From JAHBNG01 sp039028975 (GTDB lineage: Bacteria > Chloroflexota > Anaerolineae > Caldilineales > Caldilineaceae), in assembly GCA_039028975.1 (NCBI GenBank), contig JBCCHB010000023.1, forward strand, positions 1 through 64,000: a DNA stretch of 64,000 nt. The letters are read 5' to 3'. Below are positions 48,238 through 56,437 of this stretch, piece by piece (the stretch's first letter is position 1; each line of letters starts with the position of its first letter). The position numbers and the translations under genes are program-made. Under the pieces are notes generated by a model. The model worked only from the letters and a program-made list of their open reading frames with translations. It had not been told where the DNA came from and searched no databases.

Positions 48238-49836
48238 CTAGCGATGCAAATCATAAATTGGCAGAATGTCGTTGTAGGCTGCAGCAAATGAATATCCTTG
48301 TAGACCTTCTTCCATGACCCAGACGCGAGGACCATCCATGACGTAGAGCGCAGCTACGTCATCGACCAACATCTTGCCTGCTTCCTGGAACATGCTGATG
48401 GCAGTCTCTCGGTCGGATGCGGTCAAGCCATCGGCATCGAGGATGAGGTTATTGAATTCCTCATTATCATAAAAACCCAAGTTGAAGTACTCGCCAGTGA
48501 AGTATGGGCTAAAGAGAACATCGAAGGGCGTGACGTAGGTCGGGAACCAGCCGAATCCAAGGACATCGTGAGCATTCGCTGGGTCATTTTGAGACTTTTC
48601 TACCGCTGCATTGAATTCAATTGTAGTTAAGTTGAGGGTGATGCCAATCTTTTCCAATTCGGGCCGCCACAGTTGAGCAAATTCTTCGTAGAGGGGTTGG
48701 CCTTCGAGCACCCAATACTCCAAAGTCATCTCTTCGACACCAGCTTCATCTAGCAGAGTACGGGCTGCGTCCAGGTCCTGGGTCACGCCAATGTCAGGAT
48801 TGGCACCCCACATGGATTGAGGAACCATGCCGCTGGGTGCCGTGCCTAGACCACCGTTGGCATTGGCTAGGACCGTTTCATATGGGAAACTGAGCGCGAG
48901 TGCCTGGCGGACTTTCAGATCCTGAAGCTGCTCTTTGGCAAAATTCAGCACAACGTAGTAGTTTACAAATGAATCTTCCGCCTTGACTTCTACGCTGGGA
49001 TCTTCATCCAATGAGGCAAAGTTGTCAGGGATCATATCGTCCACAACTTGGGCATCACCAGCACGGATCATCTGTTCGCGGACGGTCTCATCTTCAATGA
49101 TTTCAAAGACTACGGTCTTGAACTTAGAATCATCCCAGCCCTGCCAATACTCTTCATGAGCTTCTAGCACAATGCGGGTGCCGGGTTCGCGGCTGGCAAT
49201 CTTATAAGGACCAGTACCAGCAGAATTCCCCTGATTGTACCACTCTTGATCCTTTCCTTCGGTCGTAGTCGGACTCATCATCCAGGCCCCAAAAGCGCTA
49301 GAAAAGATGAGATCGAGTGCAGCAGGATATCCGTTGACGAACTTAATGGTGTAATCGTCCACAACCTCAATCTCTTCAATGGGCGCGTAAAGCCAAGAAG
49401 TGGCCAGTTCGCCATTCTTGACCGATTCAATCGTATACTTAACTGCATCCGCATTGAAGTCAGTACCATCGTGGAATTTAACGCCTTCACGCAGGTTGAA
49501 GGTCCATTCCGTGCCGTCTTCGTTGGATTCCCAGGAGGTAGCCAGCCAGGGACTCAGTTCCTCTTCCTCGTCCAGTGGGCCATAGTAGGTCAAGGCCTCA
49601 TACATCTGCCCCAAAACGCCCAATCCAGCACCATCATAATTGGAGCGGGGATCCAAGTCAGCTGGATCAACCGTATAAGCCCAAGTAAAAATACCGGGGC
49701 CATCACTAGATTCGCTGCTATCGGAACTAGCGTCACCACTTTCCGATACTGGAGCAGGTGCTGCGGCGCACGCGCTCAGAATCAGGCTAAGAATTAGAAA
49801 TAGACTCAGTGGAGTCAAACGAGATATCATTTTCAT
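48238..49836 (-). CDS. Dipeptide-type ABC transporter substrate-binding lipoprotein
   Basis: A 532-aa SBP_bac_5-type protein. Signal peptide with lipobox L-I-L-S-A-C23 and an Ser/Asp-rich linker are followed by T-V-D-P-A-D-L-D-P-R, L-A-T-S-W-E-S-N-E-D-G-T-E-W-T-F-N-L-R and G-V-K-F-H-D-G-T-D-F-N-A-D, the family core. It captures a peptide-like or cationic solute outside the membrane. The operon context (amidohydrolase, ureohydrolase) hints at a nitrogen-rich compound. AAAGGAG lies 8 bases before the ATG. Confidence 0.92.
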   Translation of the reverse strand: MKMISRLTPLSLFLILSLILSACAAAPAPVSESGDASSDSSESSDGPGIFTWAYTVDPADLDPRSNYDGAGLGVLGQMYEALTYYGPLDEEEELSPWLATSWESNEDGTEWTFNLREGVKFHDGTDFNADAVKYTIESVKNGELATSWLYAPIEEIEVVDDYTIKFVNGYPAALDLIFSSAFGAWMMSPTTTEGKDQEWYNQGNSAGTGPYKIASREPGTRIVLEAHEEYWQGWDDSKFKTVVFEIIEDETVREQMIRAGDAQVVDDMIPDNFASLDEDPSVEVKAEDSFVNYYVVLNFAKEQLQDLKVRQALALSFPYETVLANANGGLGTAPSGMVPQSMWGANPDIGVTQDLDAARTLLDEAGVEEMTLEYWVLEGQPLYEEFAQLWRPELEKIGITLNLTTIEFNAAVEKSQNDPANAHDVLGFGWFPTYVTPFDVLFSPYFTGEYFNLGFYDNEEFNNLILDADGLTASDRETAISMFQEAGKMLVDDVAALYVMDGPRVWVMEEGLQGYSFAAAYNDILPIYDLHR

Positions 49837-49956
49837 ATAAAATCTCCTTTTGTATGATTGGAAAAGTAGGTACGTTTAACCATTCGAGATACATAAGGTT
49901 GTTCTCAAAGTTTTCAAATCGTCAACTATCGACGAGCTATACTGGGGCCGTTTCGG

Positions 49957-49975
49957 CAGCGGAAGTTTTCCGCTG
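49957..49975. other. Short GC hairpin upstream of the binding-protein gene
   Basis: CAGCGGAA-GTT-TTCCGCTG, a perfect 8-bp stem with a 3-nt loop, 121 bp upstream of the minus-strand start. GTTTTCAAATCG (49910-49921) and TTTTCAAACGG (49997-50007) on either side match arms of the inverted repeat at 26681-26737. The rest of the 49837-50060 gap shows nothing else. Confidence 0.45.
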
Positions 49976-50060
49976 TGTTACTTGACCAAACGCTTATTTT
50001 CAAACGGCGTTGAGTATGGATAAGTTATGAAGAACAGCCAGGGATGAGAGGGGTGTTCAT

Positions 50061-50261
50061 CTGGAGTCTACATATCATACCTCCGTTTGGCGGGAAATCG
50101 AAATATGTAACATTGAGAAGCGCAGCGGTTCACCATTTAAAGTGCAACAGAGATTCCAAATCTCTAACTTGACCAGCGACGAAGTCCATCGGATGTTCCA
50201 GTGGTATACAGATGAGAGAACTCAGATTGTCCAAACGGTAGTTGTCGATCAGATTTACTGA
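50061..50261 (+). pseudogene. Fragment of an AAA-type ATPase gene
   Basis: One frame from about 50061 to the TGA at 50259 reads ...I-E-K-R-S-G-S-P-F-K-V-Q-Q-R-F-Q-I then S-N-L-T-S-D-E-V-H-R-M-F-Q-W-Y-T-D-E. It matches the middle of the intact ATPase at 37955 (S-P-S-P-F-N-I-A-V-R-S-I-T-L-R-N-F-T-A-D-E-V). There is no start and the rest is gone, so this is a decayed relative. Confidence 0.6.
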
Positions 50262-50372
50262 GACGCAAATGAGCAAGATACGGGTGGCGATTGGTCTCTC
50301 GGTTCCGTATACTGAGGTCTTGTAAGAGACTATCTATATTTGGAGCACAAACACTCAGAAGGAACCATTCAA

Positions 50373-51332
50373 ATGAGCAAGCACCATCCCTTTCGATTTG
50401 GCGTGATAAACACGCAGATGAAACCATGTAGCGCATGGATTGAACACGTCCGTCAAGTTGAAAACCTTGGTTATTCAACATTATTGCTACGAGATCACTT
50501 TGTGCCAGATTTCTTTGGTGATCAATATGCACCCATTGCGGCATTGGCGACAGCTGCCGCGGTTACAACCTCACTGCGTATTGGAACACTCGTCATCGAC
50601 AACGACTACCGTCACCCTGTCATGCTGGCCAAGGAAGCGGCAACCCTTGATGTATTATCAGGTGGTCGGCTGGAATTAGGACTCGGTGCAGGCTGGCTGC
50701 GCTCGGAATATGAGCAAGCAGGGATGACCTATGACCGAGCAGGCGTCCGCATTGACCGGCTAGAAGAGGCGCTTTGCCTGCTCAAAGGACTCTTTGACGA
50801 AGAGCCCTGCACCTTTCAGGGTCAACACTATCAAATTTCCAATCTGATTGGTTTTCCAACACCAACTCAGCGTCCCCATCCCCCAATCTTGATTGGCGCG
50901 GGCAAGCAGCGCATGTTAACCCTGGCTGGGCGAGAAGCCAATATTGTTGGGTTTCTGACGAGTTCGGTCTCATCAGGTACGCTGTTAGATAGCCCAGATG
51001 AGCGCATGGCCCATGCTGTACACGAGAAGATCTCCTGGGTACGCAATGGCGCGGAGAATCGCTTTGATGAAATTGAGTTGAGTCTCTGTCCGACGCTGGT
51101 ATTATCGAATAATCGCTTTGAAGCGGCTGAGCGTTATCTTCACCAAAAGGGCTGGCAATCCATTACAGTTGAAGATGTGTTGGCGATGCCCTCTGTTCTT
51201 ATTGGTTCAGTTCAGGAGATTGTCGCTGATCTGAAGCTACGGCGCGAAATGTATGGTTTTTCCTATTACATAGTTGATGACCACGAGATGGTTGATTTTG
51301 CGCCAGTTGTTGCGGATTTGAGTGGGAAATAG
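50373..51332 (+). CDS. F420-type luciferase-like oxidoreductase
   Basis: A 319-aa TIM-barrel enzyme of the luciferase-like family. It has G-Y-S-T-L-L-L-R-D-H-F-V-P-D, T-S-L-R-I-G-T-L-V-I-D-N-D-Y-R-H-P, L-S-G-G-R-L-E-L-G-L-G-A-G-W-L-R-S-E-Y and R-P-H-P-P-I-L-I-G-A-G-K-Q-R. These fit the TIGR03621-type F420-dependent group. ATG 50373 has AGAAGGA 9 bases upstream. It stands alone on the plus strand between two minus-strand transporter clusters. The substrate is unknown. It is not a close paralogue of the enzyme at 25797. Confidence 0.85.
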   Translation: MSKHHPFRFGVINTQMKPCSAWIEHVRQVENLGYSTLLLRDHFVPDFFGDQYAPIAALATAAAVTTSLRIGTLVIDNDYRHPVMLAKEAATLDVLSGGRLELGLGAGWLRSEYEQAGMTYDRAGVRIDRLEEALCLLKGLFDEEPCTFQGQHYQISNLIGFPTPTQRPHPPILIGAGKQRMLTLAGREANIVGFLTSSVSSGTLLDSPDERMAHAVHEKISWVRNGAENRFDEIELSLCPTLVLSNNRFEAAERYLHQKGWQSITVEDVLAMPSVLIGSVQEIVADLKLRREMYGFSYYIVDDHEMVDFAPVVADLSGK

Positions 51333-51348
51333 GCGAGAACATGCGTCC

Positions 51349-51459
51349 CCATAACGAAAAATATCTTTGCACCAGCGGCAAGACATCGTCAGGCTCACAC
51401 GTCAGTACCTACCCATTGGTCGGCGCCTTGTAGGTTTCGAGATAGGCCTCTGGAGCCAT
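51349..51459 (-). pseudogene. Remnant of a urease alpha subunit C-terminus
   Basis: On the minus strand one frame reads M-A-P-E-A-Y-L-E-T-Y-K-A-P-T-N-G, a TAG stop (51409-51411), then VLTCEPDDVLPLVQRYF. The intact UreC at 56438 ends with D-P-E-T-Y-E-V...LLTCEPADVLPMAQRYF. So the tail of a second ureC lies here, 5 kb from the intact gene and just past the hydrolase gene. Confidence 0.65.
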
Positions 51460-51482
51460 CTCAGTGATTGGGCACACTCATG

Positions 51483-52220
51483 TCATCTCCGCTTCTCAGC
51501 CAACCAACCTTCAATAATCTCTCGATAGCGTTCAGGGCCAAAACTATCGAAATGGCCCGCGTGAACAATCCGTACTGGCAGCCCGAGAATTCGTTCCATG
51601 CTAGCAATGTAATCCGCCATATCGGAATGGTAGGTATCTTCGACTAGCTGACCGTCGTAGACAATGTCCCCTGCAATAAAGATGCCGGTTGCTTCTTCCC
51701 ACAGCCCAATGCCACCGGGGCTATGACCTGGCGTGTGAATCACTTCTAGAACTCGGTCGCCTAGGTCAATCTTCTCCCCATCAGCTAACAGTTTGGTGGC
51801 TGGAGCTGGTGGAACTGCATAAGCATCGGGGTCAAATGGTTCTGGCGGCAAGGCGGTGAAAAGCTCCATTCGCATAGAACGAACGTAGGGGTCAGCTAGC
51901 GTGTTTTGAGGGGTAGGGTGGGCCAGAATATCGGCTTCGGCAGCGTGAATCCAACGCTCCTCAAATTCATAGTGACAGCCAATATGGTCGAAGTGGGCGT
52001 GGCTAGCAACCGCGACAATGGGTTTCTCATTAACCAGCGCAACTTGCTCACGCAGGCTGACCAATCCCATGCCTGTATCAACCAGGATGTCTCGATCTTG
52101 ACCGCGAATATGGAACATGTTGCAGCGGCAAAAGGGGATAATGTGGGGCTCGTCGATAAGAGTCACGCCGTCGCCCATCTCAATTGTGCGATACCAGTCG
52201 GTAGGTGTAGTTTGTTTCAT
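51483..52220 (-). CDS. Metallo-beta-lactamase-fold hydrolase
   Basis: A 245-aa protein with the family metal site: A-S-H-A-H-F-D-H-I-G (HxHxDH), a later His in I-H-T-P-G-H-S-P-G-G, Asp in F-I-A-G-D-I-V-Y-D-G and the last His in V-H-A-G-H-F-D-S-F-G. This is the glyoxalase II/lactonase-like branch. It ends the Pot-type transporter operon, 45 bases after the ATPase, so it may hydrolyse the imported compound, for example a lactone or cyclic amide. The substrate is not determined. Confidence 0.85.
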   Translation of the reverse strand: MKQTTPTDWYRTIEMGDGVTLIDEPHIIPFCRCNMFHIRGQDRDILVDTGMGLVSLREQVALVNEKPIVAVASHAHFDHIGCHYEFEERWIHAAEADILAHPTPQNTLADPYVRSMRMELFTALPPEPFDPDAYAVPPAPATKLLADGEKIDLGDRVLEVIHTPGHSPGGIGLWEEATGIFIAGDIVYDGQLVEDTYHSDMADYIASMERILGLPVRIVHAGHFDSFGPERYREIIEGWLAEKRR

Positions 52221-52265
52221 TGTTGCTAAACCGCGTTCGTTTTCAGGCAGAGCCGAGTATTTTAA

Positions 52266-53399
52266 TTACGAAAAGAGCACAATATCAGTAGATAGTGCCG
52301 ACAGCCTGTAGCACTGCCCGATTTCAATGGGTTCACGCTGGGGCAAGTGAGCCATGATGACGCATTCGCTAGGCTGATGGATAAATGTACAGGTATGGTG
52401 CGTTCCGACAAAAATCTGTTCACGTAGCAGCGCTTGCCCCAGTTCAAGGTGACCAGGTTGAAAGGGGTCAGCAGTTTCTAAGGTTGAATCATTTTTAGCA
52501 GATTCTGCATATAGAGTAGCCTTGATCTGCTCCGGACGCAGAGCCAGCGTGATTGGTCGGTTAATCTTAAATTCGGCTGACCAAAAATTTTCGGAGAGAG
52601 ACTTCTTGGGTAGGGGCAACAAACCTAGCTGGGTATCAAGTTCTACGATATCTTCATTTAGCCCCTGAATCGTGCCGTCAAAGAGATTATTGTCACCCAT
52701 AAAAGTAGCCGTAAAAATAGTGGCTGGTTTCAGATAGACCCGACTGGGCAGCCCCTGATCTTCAATCGCCCCTGCATTGAGAACCACCACCAGATCCGCA
52801 ATGCTCATCGCTTCGTCTTGGTCATGGGTCACGTGGATGAAGGTGGTACCGACCCGTTGCTGAATCGCTTTGAGTTCATTCTGCATCTGACGACGCAGGT
52901 TAAGGTCTAATGCACCAAACGGCTCATCTAACAGCAGGACTTCTGGGTCGATCACCAGGCTGCGGGCCAGTGCCACCCGCTGACGTTGACCGCCCGATAG
53001 TTGATGGATGCGACGTTTGTCCATGTTGGTCAACCCCACCAGCTCAAGCATGCCCTCACTTTTACGCTGGCGCTCTTGGCGAGATGAGCCCTGCATAGAA
53101 AGGCCAAACTTGATATTGGCAGCAACGCTCATGTGAGGAAAGAGCGCATAATCCTGAAAAACGGTCGCGGTGGGCCGCTTGGCTGGCGGCATGCCTGTAA
53201 CATCTCGGCCGTCAATCAAGACCGAGCCGCTGGTCGGCGCTTCGAAACCACCCAGAATCGAAAGCAGCGTCGTCTTGCCACTCCCTGAAGGTCCCAACAA
53301 TACAACGTACGAACCATCAGGAATCGAAAGATTGATATCCGATAGCGCAACCGTTTGTCCAAATTGTTTTGAAATAGATCGAATTTCAACAGAACTCAT
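52266..53399 (-). CDS. Spermidine/putrescine-type ABC transporter ATPase (PotA-like)
   Basis: A 377-aa ATPase. Walker A is G36-PSGSGKTT, Q-loop V-F-Q-D-Y-A-L-F-P-H-M, signature L-S-G-G-Q-R-Q-R-V, Walker B L-L-L-D-E-P-F-G-A-L-D, H-loop V-T-H-D-Q-D-E-A. The C-terminal 140 residues form TOBE-type domains (M-G-D-N-N-L-F-D-G-T, A-L-R-P-E-Q-I). It completes a PotD-B-C-A set transcribed from 56306. PotA-like members serve many small organic cations and other solutes, so polyamine specificity is not assured. Confidence 0.88.
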   Translation of the reverse strand: MSSVEIRSISKQFGQTVALSDINLSIPDGSYVVLLGPSGSGKTTLLSILGGFEAPTSGSVLIDGRDVTGMPPAKRPTATVFQDYALFPHMSVAANIKFGLSMQGSSRQERQRKSEGMLELVGLTNMDKRRIHQLSGGQRQRVALARSLVIDPEVLLLDEPFGALDLNLRRQMQNELKAIQQRVGTTFIHVTHDQDEAMSIADLVVVLNAGAIEDQGLPSRVYLKPATIFTATFMGDNNLFDGTIQGLNEDIVELDTQLGLLPLPKKSLSENFWSAEFKINRPITLALRPEQIKATLYAESAKNDSTLETADPFQPGHLELGQALLREQIFVGTHHTCTFIHQPSECVIMAHLPQREPIEIGQCYRLSALSTDIVLFS

Positions 53400-53484
53400 A
53401 AAGGTTTAAACGTTGCAGCCCTGATAACTACCTGCGAGGGTAGCAAGGGTTGTAGGTGATAAATTTTAATTCTGACCCTCCTGC

Positions 53485-54294
53485 TCACCTGCTATCCTGC
53501 CACATCCCCCTACCCAGCACAAGTAGGCTAGCCACCATGACAAGAATAGCCGAGACAAAAAAGACCAAGCTGCCGACGGCATTCGTCTCTGGGTTAAGCC
53601 CTGAACGCAACATGCTCCAGATTTCTACGGGCAGTGTCACATCGAACTGACTCACCAGCAGTGCAATAATGAACTCATCCCACGAAAGGGTAAATGAGAG
53701 AAAGAAGCTAGCAAATAAGGCTGGCCAGAGCAAGGGCGTTGTAATTTGTATGAGCACTTGCCATTCTGCGGCCCCGAGATCTCGGGCTGCTTGCTCTAAT
53801 CTAGCTTGTTTCTCATCCAACTGGCTGTAGATGATGGCGAAACAGAGGGGCAGGTTGATCACCACATGCCCAATGCCCACGGCCCAAAGTGACTTAGGTA
53901 GGGCCACCAAGTTAAATGAAATCAACAACCCCAAACCGATAATTAAGTAGCTGACCGTAAGCGGTGCGGTCAATACCCAGCGCCAAAAACCTGAACCGGG
54001 CAGTCGATAGCGGGCCAATCCATACGCAGCCAAGAAGCCCAAAATCACAGAAATTAGGGCAGACAATATACCTACACTCACAGAATTCCAGAGCGATTCC
54101 ATCAAGCGGCGGTCGTCAAAGATGGCCTGATACCAGCGTAAACTTGGTCCTTCAAAAGGCGGTACCGGCAGGGTAGTGGCTTGAAAGGAGAACAACACCA
54201 GCGTTGAAACTGGCAGGAAGATAAAGCCATAAGCTATGACAACATATAACGCGGGGAGAGCTCCCCTGGTGATTCGGAGCATAATCAACTTCAC
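53485..54294 (-). CDS. ABC transporter permease (PotC type)
   Basis: A 269-aa permease with six TM helices (first about 12-35, last about 242-262) and the EAA loop A-A-R-D-L-G-A-A-E-W-Q-V-L-I-Q-I-T-T-P. L-V-L-F-S-F-Q before the first periplasmic loop is typical of PotC-type permeases. It overlaps the PotB-type gene by 4 bases (ATGA) and is followed after 85 bases by the ATPase gene. Confidence 0.9.
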   Translation of the reverse strand: MKLIMLRITRGALPALYVVIAYGFIFLPVSTLVLFSFQATTLPVPPFEGPSLRWYQAIFDDRRLMESLWNSVSVGILSALISVILGFLAAYGLARYRLPGSGFWRWVLTAPLTVSYLIIGLGLLISFNLVALPKSLWAVGIGHVVINLPLCFAIIYSQLDEKQARLEQAARDLGAAEWQVLIQITTPLLWPALFASFFLSFTLSWDEFIIALLVSQFDVTLPVEIWSMLRSGLNPETNAVGSLVFFVSAILVMVASLLVLGRGMWQDSR

Positions 54295-55202
54295 CGACCC
54301 TCAACTCGCAAGCGCCGAGCACTAACCACAAAAAGTACCGTCACCACCAGCATCATAATCATAGATAGGGCGGATGCTAGCGGAAAATTCGCCCGTCGGG
54401 TCACCTGCAACATAATCGCTTGGGGTAGCAACAGCTCCTGATTCCCGCCGAGAATCTGCGGCGTAATGTAGTCACCAAAGCACAGCACAAAGGTCAAAAA
54501 TGCCCCAACCGCCACACCAGAGAGACTTAACGGAAAGGTTATGCGCCAAAACGCTTGCCACGCCGACGCGCCCAAATCCAGAGCTGCTCGCTGATAGTTG
54601 AGTGGAATGCGGACCAAGCTGCTAAAGATCGTCAGCGTCAGCAGCATGATAAAGAAGTGAACAAAGCCGATCACAGTTCCTGTCCGGCTGTTGGCAAATG
54701 AGATTGGCTCGTTGATCAACCAGAGTGCTTGCAATAGCTGGCTCACAACACCCTTCTCTGAAAGCACCAGCAGCCAACTGTAGGAGCGCACCACGTAAGA
54801 GGTCCAAAAGGGCAATACAGCCAGAATCAACGCCAGACTCTGCCAGCGGGATGGTATCCAATAGGCCAGAATGTATGCCAGGGGATAAGCCAACAAAATG
54901 CTAATCACTGTGACCAGTAACGTCACTTCCAACGAGTTAACGAGTGCATCCCGTAGGGGTACACTGGAAAAAAATGACTGGTAATTTTCTAGCGTCCACT
55001 CTCGAACCGTGCTCGTCCCTACCTGCCGCCAAAAGCTGTAGACCACCATGACCAGCAATGGCCCGATAAAGAAAACCAAAGTCCACATCACGGCTGGCAG
55101 CGTAAAAAAGGCACCTCGAATTCGATAGCTCATAAAGGCGTACTCGTTAGTCAGCAAGTAGCTGGTCAGCATTTCAGCTTCCTCGCTAAAATGCTTTTCC
55201 AT
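54291..55202 (-). CDS. ABC transporter permease (PotB type)
   Basis: A 303-aa permease. After a 25-residue cytoplasmic lead come six TM helices, Y-S-F-W-R-Q (PotB-like), P-F-W-T-S-Y-V-V-R-S-Y-S-W (a segment highly typical of PotB), and the EAA loop A-A-L-D-L-G-A-S-A-W-Q-A-F-W-R-I-T-F-P. ATG 55202 lies 15 bases after the binding-protein stop. An internal ATG at 55133 would also give a whole permease core. Confidence 0.88.
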   Translation of the reverse strand: MEKHFSEEAEMLTSYLLTNEYAFMSYRIRGAFFTLPAVMWTLVFFIGPLLVMVVYSFWRQVGTSTVREWTLENYQSFFSSVPLRDALVNSLEVTLLVTVISILLAYPLAYILAYWIPSRWQSLALILAVLPFWTSYVVRSYSWLLVLSEKGVVSQLLQALWLINEPISFANSRTGTVIGFVHFFIMLLTLTIFSSLVRIPLNYQRAALDLGASAWQAFWRITFPLSLSGVAVGAFLTFVLCFGDYITPQILGGNQELLLPQAIMLQVTRRANFPLASALSMIMMLVVTVLFVVSARRLRVEGR

Positions 55203-55233
55203 TACCTCGCCAAAAACTTACCTCGCCAAAAAC
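55202..55233. repeat. 16-bp tandem duplication across the potD-like stop
   Basis: TTACCTCGCCAAAAAC occurs at 55202-55217 and again at 55218-55233. The second copy encodes the last codons and stop of the binding protein. The first copy carries the ribosome-site region and start of the permease gene. Confidence 0.75.
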
Positions 55234-56306
55234 TCTGTCCAAATATCCAACATCTGGGCATCTAGCTCTGCATCAGGGATAAAGTATGGAAAGGAGTTGG
55301 CTAGAAAATCGGGCTGCTCATCCCACCGCAGAATCGCCTTCTGTTCATCGGTGAGGGCTGCCTGGGAATTGGCGGGCATGGCCCAATAGCAAGACGAGGT
55401 TGCCAGTCGAGCCTGCCCCTCTGGTGAGACAATGTACTTGACAAACTCAGTAGCCAACTCTTGGCGTTCGCTGTCGGCAAAGACGCCAATAGCCTGCATC
55501 CAGCGTACGCCCCCTTCGGCTGGAAGTACCCAGTCCAGGGCGGGATTTTCGGCATTCAGTCCGGCTACTGCATATTCACCACCACCAGCAATGATGTCTG
55601 CTTCCCCTGTTGCCAGCGCCGTCTGTACCTGCACTACATCGCCCACCAATCCAGCATTGTCCTTCAGTGCAAAGAGCTTTTCGCTGATCTCTGGCAACGT
55701 CTCAGCAGTGATGTCACTTGGCTCCATCCCCAACGAAATTGCTACCATATCAATGAGAGGAATATAGTAATCGTAGATGGCAATCCGCCCTTGGTAGGCA
55801 GGATCCCACAGACTGTTGATAGCCCGCATGGCGTCCACCGAGACAGCTTCATTGTTGAAGGCAATCGTGTTGTAGCCAAACTTCTCCGGCACGGCATACA
55901 TTACGTCACCTTGGAAGTGGAGAGCCGGCTCGCGCAATTCGGGAAAGATATCATCCCACGGGAATTCCTCTTCTGGCAAGGGTGCTAACAGGCCAGCCTC
56001 GACCACCCGCGGCACGTCTACGCTATCTACAACAAAGACATCCCAATCGCCAGGCTGGGACTGCTCGATGAGGGCCAAGGCTGTACCCGTTCCCTCATAC
56101 TCTTTGACGTTGACAGTGACGTTGAATTCTTCCTCAAACGGCGTTAACAATTCTGGATCCGCATGATCACACCAGATGAGTGCATTGAGTTCAGTGGGTG
56201 CCGTTTCAGCACCATCCCCGCTACTTGGCGCAACAGGCGCACAAGCGGCCAGAGTTAGCCCAAGCATAAGGAAAATAATCGGTAGCAATTTTCGTCGGTG
56301 AGGCAT
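55218..56306 (-). CDS. ABC transporter substrate-binding lipoprotein (PotD-like)
   Basis: A 362-aa lipoprotein with lipobox L-A-A-C22. The mature part has N-A-L-I-W-C-D-H-A-D-P-E-L-L-T-P-F-E-E-E-F, a start typical of spermidine/putrescine-binding family members, E-S/T-type P-E-K-F-G-Y-N-T-I-A-F-N (hinge) and A-T-E-F-V-K-Y-I-V-S-P-E-G-Q. The ligand pocket cannot be read reliably. Given the ureide and urease genes upstream, a nitrogenous compound other than polyamine is possible. AGGAGAA lies 6 bases before the ATG. An 11-bp inverted repeat lies 65 bp upstream. Confidence 0.88.
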   Translation of the reverse strand: MPHRRKLLPIIFLMLGLTLAACAPVAPSSGDGAETAPTELNALIWCDHADPELLTPFEEEFNVTVNVKEYEGTGTALALIEQSQPGDWDVFVVDSVDVPRVVEAGLLAPLPEEEFPWDDIFPELREPALHFQGDVMYAVPEKFGYNTIAFNNEAVSVDAMRAINSLWDPAYQGRIAIYDYYIPLIDMVAISLGMEPSDITAETLPEISEKLFALKDNAGLVGDVVQVQTALATGEADIIAGGGEYAVAGLNAENPALDWVLPAEGGVRWMQAIGVFADSERQELATEFVKYIVSPEGQARLATSSCYWAMPANSQAALTDEQKAILRWDEQPDFLANSFPYFIPDAELDAQMLDIWTEFLAR

Positions 56307-56370
56307 TTCTTCTCCTACAGATGTGGCGCAATGAAGTTCGTAAAGAGTGAGGGGGTTATGGCATTTTATG

Positions 56371-56415
56371 AGTTAAGTGGTGAGCTGCGTATAATACTTC
56401 GGTTACCACTTAACT
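56371..56415. promoter_or_regulatory. 11-bp inverted repeat between ureC and the potD-like gene
   Basis: AGTTAAGTGGT (56371-56381) is inverted at 56405-56415 with a 23-bp spacer containing GTATAATAC. It lies just after the ureC stop and before the transporter promoter region (both minus strand). It may be an operator, an attenuator or a terminator of the urease operon. Confidence 0.5.
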
Positions 56416-56437
56416 TTGATTATACAAGCAAATCCTA

